Shown here: one piece after another, positions 17,701-24,563 of the stretch
Layout of the letters: every line of letters starts with the position of its first letter
Position numbering within the stretch: position 1 is the first letter of the stretch
Source of the DNA: Actinosynnema sp. ALI-1.44
GTDB lineage: Bacteria > Actinomycetota > Actinomycetes > Mycobacteriales > Pseudonocardiaceae
Length of the DNA stretch: 64,000 nucleotides
Direction: 5' to 3'
NCBI RefSeq assembly: GCF_001984155.1
Contig: NZ_MTQO01000043.1
Span: forward strand, 1 to 64,000
The notes under the pieces: generated by a model
What the model saw: the letters and a program-made list of their open reading frames with translations, nothing else
What the model was told of the DNA's origin: nothing
The model's database searches: none
Position numbers and translations under genes: made by a program

Positions 17701-17935
17701 GGCGGTGGGTCCGGTCGATCCGGGAATCGCCGCGTTCTCCGGAGACCTTGCCGACCAGTTCGCGCGACAGCCGGATGAATTCGCCCTTGGCGTCGAACCA
17801 GCTCAGCAGGTCCGCGACCGACAGCGCCGACCCGCCGAGCAACGCCGCGCCCAGCACGCTGTCGAGCGCTCGGACAATTGTGGAATCGTTGCCGCCCAGC
17901 AGTTTCACGGCGTCCGCGTAGGTGAACGTGGCCAC
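14777..17935 (-). CDS. NACHT-domain STAND NTPase (NLR-like), NNH-type N-terminus
   Basis: 1,052 aa, GTG start. Residues 1-280 are all-helical (FTYADAVKLLGGNDSTIVRAL at the start), matching the NACHT N-terminal helical (NNH) domains of actinobacterial proteins. Residues about 300-330 hold a PLLKDSYIDPFF-type linker. The NACHT core follows: Walker A GDPGSGKS at about 335-342, Walker B VVLLDGFDEL at about 401-410, sensor-like FVVTSRISVANRA, and HPLLLLMLALY plus FLHATFGEYLVARHIW typical of NACHT ends. The last 350 residues are a helical region without recognisable LRR, TPR or WD repeats. No nuclease, TIR or protease effector is visible. Bacterial NACHT proteins include proven anti-phage NLR homologues; it stands alone, insulated by a 14-bp hairpin. 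Confidence 0.88.
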   Translation of the reverse strand: MATFTYADAVKLLGGNDSTIVRALDSVLGAALLGGSALSVADLLSWFDAKGEFIRLSRELVGKVSGERGDSRIDRTHRLHAAHSVTVLVAFFEALDELDVPFTAKSLDLTRQRQLTLLGNPVATIHDAAVPLLTADQPYESFLSTLTAWYRTMGLGLATFVEGLAIWDELSETQRAPLGERLREELPERAVRRYEELLRRLAVDCPEVAFWISRIDAAATRETLGVALRRLTDSLAALSVGDTPTAQRQELALGYQAALNHPILDSRDAPGGLTIPLLKDSYIDPFFQVNDGGSTAFVAQKSWWDSRQVRTDMYRFITGYLTSPDAWSAPLLVLGDPGSGKSLLTKVLAARLPASDFLVVRVELRDAPADADVLGQIEHAIKRALKEDVSWPSLVRSAPRAQPVVLLDGFDELLQATGVTQTDYLTRIARFQRERADVGSPMAFVVTSRISVANRATLPSEGVVVRLTEFTDDQKHQWLDIWRDNNSEHFVANGLRPLDLATVQRYAELSAHPLLLLMLALYDAEGNPLQRTGSDIDAAELYEQLLTRFARREVTKEGSHRTEAELAQAIEDEFERLSIVAFAMFNRGSQWVAEADLDKDFAVFHGAPAQVGGIRSPLSAGAIALGRFFFVQRSRATRDSRALHTYEFLHATFGEYLVARHIWNVLSDLPNRAVGRRSSAIDDSELYSLLSYVPLSNRTSIIEFLVGISSGSSLGMVCAELFRAAEHAPPRSRFTEYVPAVRSMPERFAVYSANLLILTAAVGGSVRVSELCGQPDNVVPAWNKYTRLWKALLAPDDWYALVNTFILERVWSGADRDIELRLGRGSYTDAPDLDVEWWNSGQLTTEVFIVDMWDLPREAHFLCDKYEDFKLNALNPIIRDDGIMTVVTRSGQAMNYPEALLGLLQSGGRHHHEYLWAINQFRQAQPHGHQYSRGVFRLIQSQPQAFDLDALAKYDWIAKDPLFWRAVCAQLRIGRDDDDALLALLAEHWELNTAYAAIPEAILDAWLRMVESDFPIPPPVPTFDLVLEQTRARLGSRRPDLIRRADAYLARR

Positions 17936-17950
17936 CGGGTCATCATGCCG

Positions 17951-17985
17951 AACAGACCCCCGGGAACCAGGCCCGGGGGTCTGTT
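17951..17985. terminator. Perfect hairpin upstream of the NACHT gene
   Basis: Perfect 14-bp arms AACAGACCCCCGGG / CCCGGGGGTCTGTT with a 7-nt loop lie between the small basic protein gene (upstream on the minus strand) and the NACHT start 16 bp away. It probably terminates the former. Being so close to the NACHT start, it could also structure that gene's leader. Confidence 0.8.
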
Positions 17986-17998
17986 CGTCGACGGGGTG

Positions 17999-18238
17999 TC
18001 AGCCGCCGCTGCGGCGGTTGGTGAAGTTGCGGTGGCTCGGCACCGACTGGCTACGCAGGGTGTTGTTCATCGCGCCATGCGTCTTGGCCTGCGGTTTCGC
18101 TGCCCGGCGCTCAGCGCGGCTGAGCTTCGGCTCGTTCTCCTCCGCCTCACGCGGCTCGATCGGCTTCATGAACGACAGGCCTTCGCCAGCCGGCTTGTCC
18201 GCGGTCTTCTTGCCGTTCTTCTTCGAGTTCGCAGCCAT
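17999..18238 (-). CDS. Small basic hypothetical protein
   Basis: 79 aa, very rich in Lys/Arg/Asn/Ser: MAANSKKNGKKTADKPAG, GLSFMKPIEPREAEE, LSRAERRAAKPQ, and a C-terminus SVPSHRNFTNRRSGG. ATG at 18238 follows an AGGAGGTT-type site, close to ideal, so it is surely translated. The low-complexity charged sequence with short fixed motifs suggests a disordered nucleic-acid- or ribosome-associated protein. No family is recognised. A strong hairpin follows the stop. Confidence 0.75.
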   Translation of the reverse strand: MAANSKKNGKKTADKPAGEGLSFMKPIEPREAEENEPKLSRAERRAAKPQAKTHGAMNNTLRSQSVPSHRNFTNRRSGG

Positions 18239-18380
18239 GCGGAACCTCCTGGAAGGGTGAATGGGGGACGGCCACGCGGCGAGACGACAGCCTGCGTCGA
18301 CCTGGATTACTCAACCTGAATGCGCCCAGCGTGAGCACTGCGCGCGGAGGTTCTCAGATGCCCATGGCACGACCATAGCA

Positions 18381-18398
18381 GCGCCCCTCGCGGGGCGC
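18381..18398. terminator. GC-rich hairpin after phosphopantetheinyl transferase
   Basis: GCGCCCC-TCGC-GGGGCGC, 36 bp beyond the stop of the minus-strand transferase gene. It is a compact 7-bp all-GC stem with a tetraloop. Confidence 0.65.
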
Positions 18399-18433
18399 AC
18401 CATGATTTGAGTCGTGTCCCAGCGGACCTCGAG

Positions 18434-19087
18434 CTAGGCCGGGATGGCGATCGCCGTGATCACCAGGCCGTCGCCGACGATCCACCGGCCGGTGAACCCG
18501 TCGACCTGCTCACCCGCGATGATCGGCCCCGGCACCAGCAACTTGGCCTCGAACGTGCCGTCCTGCGCCAGGGTGATCGACGCCTCTTCGAAGCCGAGCC
18601 ACTTGTGCGTCAGCGGGTACCAGGCCTTGTAGACGGTCTCCTTGGCGCAGAACAGCATCCGGTCCCAGTGCACCGAGTCGTCCGCCGCCGTGAGCTCGGC
18701 GAGCCTGACCTTCTCCTCGTCGCGGGAGATCACGCTGAGCACGCCGTCGGGCAGCGGCCCGTGCGGCTCGGCGTCGATCCCGACCGTGTGGATGTCGGTC
18801 TTGCGGGCCACCACGGCCGCCCGGTACCCGGCGCAGTGCGTCATGCTGCCCACCACACCGTCCGGCCAGCGCGGCGCACCGCGTTCCCCGTTCAGCAGCG
18901 GTGCGGGCGGGATGCCCAGTTCGGCGAACGCCTGCCGGGCGCAGTGCCGGACCGTGGCGTATTCGCGCCGCCGCTTGTCCACCGCCTTGGCGACGTGCTG
19001 CGCCTCCTCGGGGAACATCGTCGACTCCGACGCGTCGGTGACAGTGTCCCGGCTGGCCACACCAGCGGGCATCAGTTTCTCGATCAC
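18434..19087 (-). CDS. 4'-phosphopantetheinyl transferase (Sfp/EntD type)
   Basis: 217 aa from GTG 19087. The conserved Sfp-family blocks are intact: GSMTHCAGYRAAVVA, the Mg-binding VGIDAEPHGPLPDGVL, and FCAKETVYKAWYPLTHKWL (the W/F-xxKE-xxxK signature). It transfers phosphopantetheine from CoA to carrier-protein serines, activating PKS, NRPS or fatty-acid carriers in the cytoplasm. The start overlaps the stop of the metallophosphoesterase by 4 bp, a pairing common in actinobacteria for the broad-range PPTase. No carrier-protein gene is nearby, so it probably serves the whole genome. Confidence 0.94.
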   Translation of the reverse strand: MIEKLMPAGVASRDTVTDASESTMFPEEAQHVAKAVDKRRREYATVRHCARQAFAELGIPPAPLLNGERGAPRWPDGVVGSMTHCAGYRAAVVARKTDIHTVGIDAEPHGPLPDGVLSVISRDEEKVRLAELTAADDSVHWDRMLFCAKETVYKAWYPLTHKWLGFEEASITLAQDGTFEAKLLVPGPIIAGEQVDGFTGRWIVGDGLVITAIAIPA

Positions 19088-19929
19088 GGCGCCACCCGCA
19101 CCGGCAGAACGGGCTTGAGCAGCTTGTCGGGCAGGCCACGCGGCTTCCACTCGCGGGGGTAGCCCAGCGAGACCTCCTCGAACGGCACACCGTCGTACAC
19201 CGTGTGCCGGGGGATGTGCAGATGGCCGTACACCACGGTCGCCGTGTTGAAGCGGGTGTGCCAGTCGCCTGACAACTCCGTGCCGCACCACTGCGCGAAG
19301 TCGGGGTAACGCAGGATGCGGGTTGGCTGCCGGACCAGCGGCCAGTGGTTGACCAGCACCAACGGCACATCCGGGTCGCACGCCGCGAGCCTGCGCTCGG
19401 TCTCCGCCACCCGGGCGCGGCACCAGTCGTCGATCGCCGGGTACGGGTCGGGGTGCAGGAAGTACTCGTCGGTGCAGACGATCCCGGCGTCGTGCGCCTT
19501 GGCCAGCGACTCTTGCTTGGTGTGCACGCCGTCGACCCGGAAGGTGTAGTCGTACAGCGCGAACAGCGGCGCGATCCGCACCGGCCCGCCGTCACCCGTC
19601 CACACCGGGTACTCGTCCTCGGGGGTGAGCACGCCGAGCCTGCGGCACATCGCGACGAGGTACTCGTAGCGCTGCACGCCACGCAGCTGCACCGGGTCCT
19701 TGGCCGTGGTCCACAGCTCGTGGTTGCCGGGCACCCAGATCACGGTGTCGAAACGGGATTTCAACAGGCCGAGCGCCCACTCGATGTCCGGGGTCGTCTC
19801 CGCGACGTCGCCGGCCACGATCAACCAGTCGCCGGGGTCGTCCGGTCGCAGGCCCTCGACGATCGGCCGGTTCTCCGCATGCCCGACATGCAGGTCGCTG
19901 ATGGCCAGCAGTTGTGGTGTCGTGCTCAC
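19084..19929 (-). CDS. Metallophosphoesterase
   Basis: 281 aa from GTG 19929 (longer in-frame starts give shadow-like sequence). Calcineurin-type motifs are complete: LLAISDLHVGH, VAGDVAET, WVPGNHELW, LVLVNHWPL, and VVYGHLHIPRH. It is a cytoplasmic dinuclear-metal phosphohydrolase. The coupling to the PPTase gene (4-bp overlap) has led to suggestions that such enzymes act on phosphopantetheine or CoA-derived products; that is inference. Confidence 0.93.
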   Translation of the reverse strand: MSTTPQLLAISDLHVGHAENRPIVEGLRPDDPGDWLIVAGDVAETTPDIEWALGLLKSRFDTVIWVPGNHELWTTAKDPVQLRGVQRYEYLVAMCRRLGVLTPEDEYPVWTGDGGPVRIAPLFALYDYTFRVDGVHTKQESLAKAHDAGIVCTDEYFLHPDPYPAIDDWCRARVAETERRLAACDPDVPLVLVNHWPLVRQPTRILRYPDFAQWCGTELSGDWHTRFNTATVVYGHLHIPRHTVYDGVPFEEVSLGYPREWKPRGLPDKLLKPVLPVRVAP

Positions 19930-20044
19930 GCGTTCGAGCTTAGCCTGGTCGCGCGGACGGTTCTTTCGCTGTGACACCCACCTCTGGTACACCGTTGACG
20001 ACGTCCAACGCCGCCGCCACCGACACGGATGTGAGGCACGGTCG

Positions 20045-21703
20045 ATGGCGCTCGAACGGCGGAAGTTCCTGGTAGGAGGCACGGCGGCGGCATATCTCGC
20101 CGCGGCGGGCACTGGGGCGGACATGGCGGCCGCGAGCACGCCCGGACTCTGGGACGAGTTCGTTGTCAACCCCTACGACCACCCCCAGATCCCGAACGTC
20201 GCGTACGCGGGCTACCGGATGGGCGAGCGGCCGCCGACCAGGCCCGTGCGTACCAACGTCCTGCGGTACGGCGCCAAGCCCGACGGGTCGGCGGACTCCT
20301 CGGCGGCCATCAACCGCGCGATCGCGGACGTCGGGCGCGCGGGTGGCGGCGTCGTGTACGTGCCGGAGGGCACGTTCCGGATCGACGACATCATCGAGGT
20401 CGGCTACGACAACGTCGTCCTGCGCGGCGCGGGCAGCGGGCGCACCACGCTGTTGGCCACCCGGTCGCTCGAGCAGATCGTCGGTATCAACCGCAGCCGC
20501 TACGGCAGCGAGAACTCGGCGTGGAGCTGGTGCGGCGGGCTGGTCTGGGTGTGCCACCGCGACCGGCGCCGCCCGCTGGTCGACGCGATCAAGGCACGCC
20601 GGTGGCCGTTGGAGGGCTGGGTCGGCAACGAAGGCGCCGACTCCAGGGTGATCACCACGTGCACCGCGGCCGCGCCGCGCGGCTCGTTCACGATCACCGT
20701 GGCCGACGCCGGGGGACTCACACCGGGGCAGCGGGTGTTGTTGCAGGTCGACGACGACCCGGCGCACGGCCTGCTCAAGCACATGTGCGGGGACATCCCG
20801 GGCACGTCGTCCTACGTCTGGGCGGACAAGACGAAGCTGCTGTCGTACAAGCCGTTCCAATGGCCCGTCCGTGTCGCCGCCGTGGACGGTGCCAGGGTCA
20901 CGCTGGCCCAGCCGTTGCCGATCGAGCTGCGGCCGGAATGGAACGCCCGGCTGACCACAAGCGCTCCCGCGATCACCGGGGCGGGTGTCGAAGGGCTCAC
21001 CATCCGGATGGTCAAGACCGTGCGCCCGGCTCACCTCCAGGACAAGGGCTACAACGGGCTGGTGTTCCAGTGCGCGTGGGACTGCTGGGCCGACGATGTG
21101 TCCGTTGTGGACAGCGACAACGGGTTCCTGCTGGTCGCCGCCAAAGGCGTGACCCTGTCGCGGACCCGGGTCGGCGGCCGTGGACAGCATCACTCTTATG
21201 CATGTCGTGAGCAGTCACACGACAACCTGGTCGAGGACTTCGCGATCGGGAAGTTCACCGAGCCGCCGACGCCGGGCTCCGGCCACCACGGCATCAACGT
21301 GGAAGGCCTGTCGTGCGGGAACGTCTGGTCGCGCGGCCGGATGGACGCGGGGACGTTCGACACCCACCGGGGGTTGCCCTTCGGCAACGTACGAACCGAG
21401 GTGACGATCGTCAACGACGGCGCGCACGGCGGCAGCGCCGACGCGGGTCCGTTGTACGGCGCGCGATTCGCGCACTGGAACATCACCGTGCTCAACGAGC
21501 GCGCCGGGTGCGTCAAGATCGACAACGTCGCCCCGTGCAGCGCGACCGTTGGCGTATCTACGGTTCGCGAGTTCGGTCAGGTCGACCGGCCGGACTTCAC
21601 CGGACCGCTGCGGTCCAAGCTGGAGAGCTACGGCAGCACGGCTGTGACGCCCGTCAACCTGCACCGGGCTCAGCGCGCTGTGCGGGGTTTCGTCCCCAGG
21701 TAG
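20045..21703 (+). CDS. Tat-exported pectate-lyase-like beta-helix protein
   Basis: 552 aa from ATG 20045. A twin-arginine-type leader (LERRKFLVGGTAAAYLAAAG) precedes a mature protein with the pectate_lyase_3 entry motif VLRYGAKPDGSADSSAAINRAI and YVPEGTFRIDDII, the N-terminal cap of right-handed parallel beta-helices. Later coils include GVEGLTIRMV and GVTLSRTRVGG, with a Tyr/Cys/Gln/His-rich strip and a GHHGINVEG turn. It is a secreted polysaccharide lyase, hydrolase or epimerase candidate; I cannot assign the substrate. The leader has RR but lacks a perfect SRRxFLK consensus. It is divergent from the metallophosphoesterase/PPTase operon. Confidence 0.8.
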   Translation: MALERRKFLVGGTAAAYLAAAGTGADMAAASTPGLWDEFVVNPYDHPQIPNVAYAGYRMGERPPTRPVRTNVLRYGAKPDGSADSSAAINRAIADVGRAGGGVVYVPEGTFRIDDIIEVGYDNVVLRGAGSGRTTLLATRSLEQIVGINRSRYGSENSAWSWCGGLVWVCHRDRRRPLVDAIKARRWPLEGWVGNEGADSRVITTCTAAAPRGSFTITVADAGGLTPGQRVLLQVDDDPAHGLLKHMCGDIPGTSSYVWADKTKLLSYKPFQWPVRVAAVDGARVTLAQPLPIELRPEWNARLTTSAPAITGAGVEGLTIRMVKTVRPAHLQDKGYNGLVFQCAWDCWADDVSVVDSDNGFLLVAAKGVTLSRTRVGGRGQHHSYACREQSHDNLVEDFAIGKFTEPPTPGSGHHGINVEGLSCGNVWSRGRMDAGTFDTHRGLPFGNVRTEVTIVNDGAHGGSADAGPLYGARFAHWNITVLNERAGCVKIDNVAPCSATVGVSTVREFGQVDRPDFTGPLRSKLESYGSTAVTPVNLHRAQRAVRGFVPR

Positions 21704-21805
21704 CGAAAAATCGGTCTGAAAAGATCAATGCACCGGTTGCCCCGGACACCGGGATGCGGGTACCTCTTAGGGTAGATGTTTGTTGCTACAGCTGGGAGAT
21801 CCGGC

Positions 21806-23842
21806 ATGATCACCGGTCCGGACCGCCAACCATGGCGGTTGATCAGCGTGCCCGTACTCGTCGCGGCCGTCCTGCTCACCTTCCTGGCCGGTCTGCTGTG
21901 GTTACTCGGCTTGCCCGACGCGTCTCTACTGTGGACGGTCGCGGCCGTGGCGGGTCTTGCCCCGCTGACCGTGTGGGCGATCGAGGACCTGGTGACCGCC
22001 CGCCGGGTGGGCGGGCCGCTGACGACCATCCCGGTCGTCGTCGGCGCGCTGCTGGTCGGGGCGCACGAAGTCGGCGCGGCGGCGGGGATGCTGGCGTGCG
22101 TGCTGCACGGCGTCGAAGCGCTGGTGCGGGGGCGCGCCCGCCGTGAGATCGCGGCGCTGGCCCGTGCCGCGGGAGAGACCAGGATCCACACGGGTGACCG
22201 TGTCACGGCCGCGACCGGCGAGGTCGTCCCGGTCGACGGCAGGTTGCTGTCCGACGCGGTGCTCGACGAGTCGCGGCTGTCCGGCGATCCGATCAGGGTG
22301 CGCCGCGGAGAAGGGGAACCGGTCCGCAGCGGCGCGGTCAACGTCGGTGACCCGGTCGAGCTGGTGGCGACCGTGCCGGACACCGAGGGAACGTGGGCGG
22401 CGATGTCACGCCTCGCGCACCGCGCGGTCACCGACGGCGCGCATCCCCTGCGTCGGGCCAACCGCGCCGCGTTCGTCTACACGCCGCTGGCGATCGTGGC
22501 CGGGGCCGTGGTGTGGCTGGTGACGGGTCATCCGCTGGCCGGGTTCGGTGTGCTCGCGGTCGCGGCGTCCGCCCCGGTGCTGCTCGCCGTGCCGTTGTCG
22601 CTGGCAGCGGGCCTGACGAGGGCCGCTCGGCATGGTGTGGTCGTCGGCGACGCCGGTGTGCTCGAACGGATGGCGCGTACCCGGATCGGCGTGGTCGACG
22701 CCGCGGGCGTGGTGTATTCCGGGTCCTTGTCGGTGACCGAGGTCGTGGCCGCGCCGGGCTGGCTGACCAACGATGTGCTCGCGTGTGCGTCGTCGGTGCA
22801 CCGCATGCGCCCGGACCCGTTCGCCGGTGCCGTGGCGCGCGCCGCGAAAGCCGCGGGCATCAGCGGCGGCACGCCCAGGGGCAAGGTGTCCTTCGCCGAC
22901 GCGCAACCCGACGGATCGCTCGACTGGGTCAAGATCGCGCTGGCACGTGCCAGCCTGGACAACGCGAGTGTCGCGTGGGTAGCCGTCGACGGTCAGCCCG
23001 TCGGCGCGCTGGTCGTGCGGGACGAGGTCAGGCCGGACGCCGCCACATCGCTGCGTGCCCTGCGGCGCGCCGGGATGCGCAGGCTCGTGCTGGTGACCCG
23101 CGAGAACCTCAGCGACCCCGAGGACGTCGGCGTCGTGCTGGGCGTGGACGAGTTGTGGACCCGGTGCGGCACGGCGGACAAGGTCGAGCGTGTCCGTGAG
23201 GAACGCCGTCGAGGCCTCACCCTCATGGTCGGTGATGATCCCGCTGTCGGCGCGGCCGACGTCGGTGTCGCGTTGAGTGGTCGCGGCGCGTGCGTCGCGG
23301 ACGTGGTCATCGCGGACGGCCAGGCAGCGCGTCTTGCCGACGCTGTGCGGACCGCTCGCCGAGCGAGGTGGATCGGCCTGCTGGCGGGCGTCGGCGGGCT
23401 GGCGATCGTCGCGGCTGGGGTGACCGCGGTCACGCTGGGCTGGCTGACGCCGATGCTCGCGGTGCTGCTCAGGGCAGGTGTCGACGGCCTGGTCATGGGT
23501 TGCGCGTTGCAGGCGTTGAAGCCCGGACGAGCCGAACTGGGCCCGTACCTGCCCGAGCCCGACCACCTCAGCCAGGTCCGCAACGCCGTGCGCCAGGCCG
23601 CCGACGAACTGTCCACCGGCCTCACACCGCAGGCGCAGCAGTCCGTGCTGCGGGCGTACCACCTGATGGCCGACCACGTGGTGCCCGCGCAGCACACCGG
23701 CGAGATCGAGCGCCAGGTCCGCAGGCTCGGCACGCACCTGACAGCGCCGAATGCCCAGGTGGAGGACATGCGGGCGACCTTGTACGGGCTCAACGCGGTG
23801 CTGAACGAACGGCTCATCACGGCCAAGCGTCAACGCGTCTAG
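21806..23842 (+). CDS. Catalytically degenerate P-type ATPase-like membrane protein
   Basis: 678 aa; ATG 21806 is chosen for the GGGAGAT site 5 bp upstream, though ATG 21776 is also open. The overall order is P1B-like: N-terminal helices, an actuator domain (TGEVVPVDGRLLSDAVLDES), two helices, HAD phosphorylation/nucleotide domains and two final helices. However, the actuator TGES is SGDP, the ion-binding CPC-type helix is APVLLAVPLSL, the phosphorylation loop DKTGT is DAAGV, the MLTGDN loop is LVTREN, and GDGxND is GDDPAV. Only the Asp itself survives. A helical C-terminal tail of about 90 residues is added. It probably does not pump; a regulatory or scaffolding role is inferred. Confidence 0.8.
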   Translation: MITGPDRQPWRLISVPVLVAAVLLTFLAGLLWLLGLPDASLLWTVAAVAGLAPLTVWAIEDLVTARRVGGPLTTIPVVVGALLVGAHEVGAAAGMLACVLHGVEALVRGRARREIAALARAAGETRIHTGDRVTAATGEVVPVDGRLLSDAVLDESRLSGDPIRVRRGEGEPVRSGAVNVGDPVELVATVPDTEGTWAAMSRLAHRAVTDGAHPLRRANRAAFVYTPLAIVAGAVVWLVTGHPLAGFGVLAVAASAPVLLAVPLSLAAGLTRAARHGVVVGDAGVLERMARTRIGVVDAAGVVYSGSLSVTEVVAAPGWLTNDVLACASSVHRMRPDPFAGAVARAAKAAGISGGTPRGKVSFADAQPDGSLDWVKIALARASLDNASVAWVAVDGQPVGALVVRDEVRPDAATSLRALRRAGMRRLVLVTRENLSDPEDVGVVLGVDELWTRCGTADKVERVREERRRGLTLMVGDDPAVGAADVGVALSGRGACVADVVIADGQAARLADAVRTARRARWIGLLAGVGGLAIVAAGVTAVTLGWLTPMLAVLLRAGVDGLVMGCALQALKPGRAELGPYLPEPDHLSQVRNAVRQAADELSTGLTPQAQQSVLRAYHLMADHVVPAQHTGEIERQVRRLGTHLTAPNAQVEDMRATLYGLNAVLNERLITAKRQRV

Positions 23843-23872
23843 GGGCAGATTGCGGAGCGACTCACTTCACAC

Positions 23873-23900
23873 TCTGAAAATTTGCAGCGTCTGAAACTTT
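23873..23900. promoter_or_regulatory. Direct repeat before TetR gene, candidate operator
   Basis: TCTGAAAATTT and TCTGAAACTTT occur 17 bp apart just upstream of the TetR start at 23919, in an unusually AT-rich patch. They probably overlap the promoter and could bind the TetR protein itself. Confidence 0.4.
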
Positions 23901-23918
23901 CTCGGTACCGTGGTGGCC

Positions 23919-24563
23919 ATGACCGAGGAAGAGCAGCCGCTGGGTCTGCGCGAGCGCAAGAAGCTCGAGACGCGGGCCAAGCTGGTGAAGATCGCCATCA
24001 GGCTGGCGGCCGAACGCGGTCTGGACAACGTCACCGTCGACGACATCGCGGGCGAGGCGGGCGTGTCCGCACGGACGTTCTTCAACTACTTCGCCAGCAA
24101 GGAAGACGCGATCCTGCTGCCCGACCAGGACCCGGTCGGGCAGACGCACGCGATCGCGGAGAAGATGCTGGCCGCACCGGCCGAGCTGAACCCGCTGCGG
24201 GCCTCGGCCATGGCGATGCGGCCGTTCGTGGCGAGGTTCGACGAGGAGCGCGAGGAGTGGCTCACCCGCATCTCGATCATCGAGCGCGATCCGGGCCTGA
24301 TGGTGAAGCTGTTCGCCTCCCAGAAGGAAACCGAGGCCATCCTCGTCGAGGCACTGGTCAAGCGGACCGGTCTCGCGCCGACTGACCTGTATCCCCGGTT
24401 GCTCTACCGGGTCATCGGTGGGGTCATGCAGGCATCCACCCAACGCTGGTACGAGCTGGGGGGCTCGGTCCGGCTGACCGAGTTGTTCGACGCGGCGATC
24501 GACTCGATCGACGCGGGTATGCCCGTGCCCTCGGGCACGGCCGTCATTGAGGGGAAATCATGA
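23919..24563 (+). CDS. TetR-family transcriptional regulator
   Basis: 214 aa from ATG 23919. The N-terminal helix-turn-helix is classic: RAKLVKIAIRLAAERGLDN, VTVDDIAGEAGVSARTFFNY, FASKEDAILLP. The C-terminal ligand domain resembles the mycofactocin/MftR-like subgroup with RERKKLETR at the start. Its stop overlaps the start of an EmrB/QacA-type exporter by 4 bp, so it almost certainly controls that exporter and itself. Confidence 0.93.
   Translation: MTEEEQPLGLRERKKLETRAKLVKIAIRLAAERGLDNVTVDDIAGEAGVSARTFFNYFASKEDAILLPDQDPVGQTHAIAEKMLAAPAELNPLRASAMAMRPFVARFDEEREEWLTRISIIERDPGLMVKLFASQKETEAILVEALVKRTGLAPTDLYPRLLYRVIGGVMQASTQRWYELGGSVRLTELFDAAIDSIDAGMPVPSGTAVIEGKS

Noticed and set aside
15953-18319. 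Open frame of 788 codons antisense to the NACHT gene
   Set aside because: High-GC shadow of the NACHT coding frame; composition Arg/Gly/Gln-rich with no domain.
18434-19929. PPTase/phosphoesterase pair as the edge of a biosynthetic gene cluster
   Set aside because: No PKS, NRPS or carrier protein is present in the window; the pair is a widespread housekeeping arrangement.
22406-23833. Open frame of 475 codons antisense to the P-type-ATPase-like gene
   Set aside because: His/Arg/Gln-rich shadow frame; the plus-strand frame has clear family structure.
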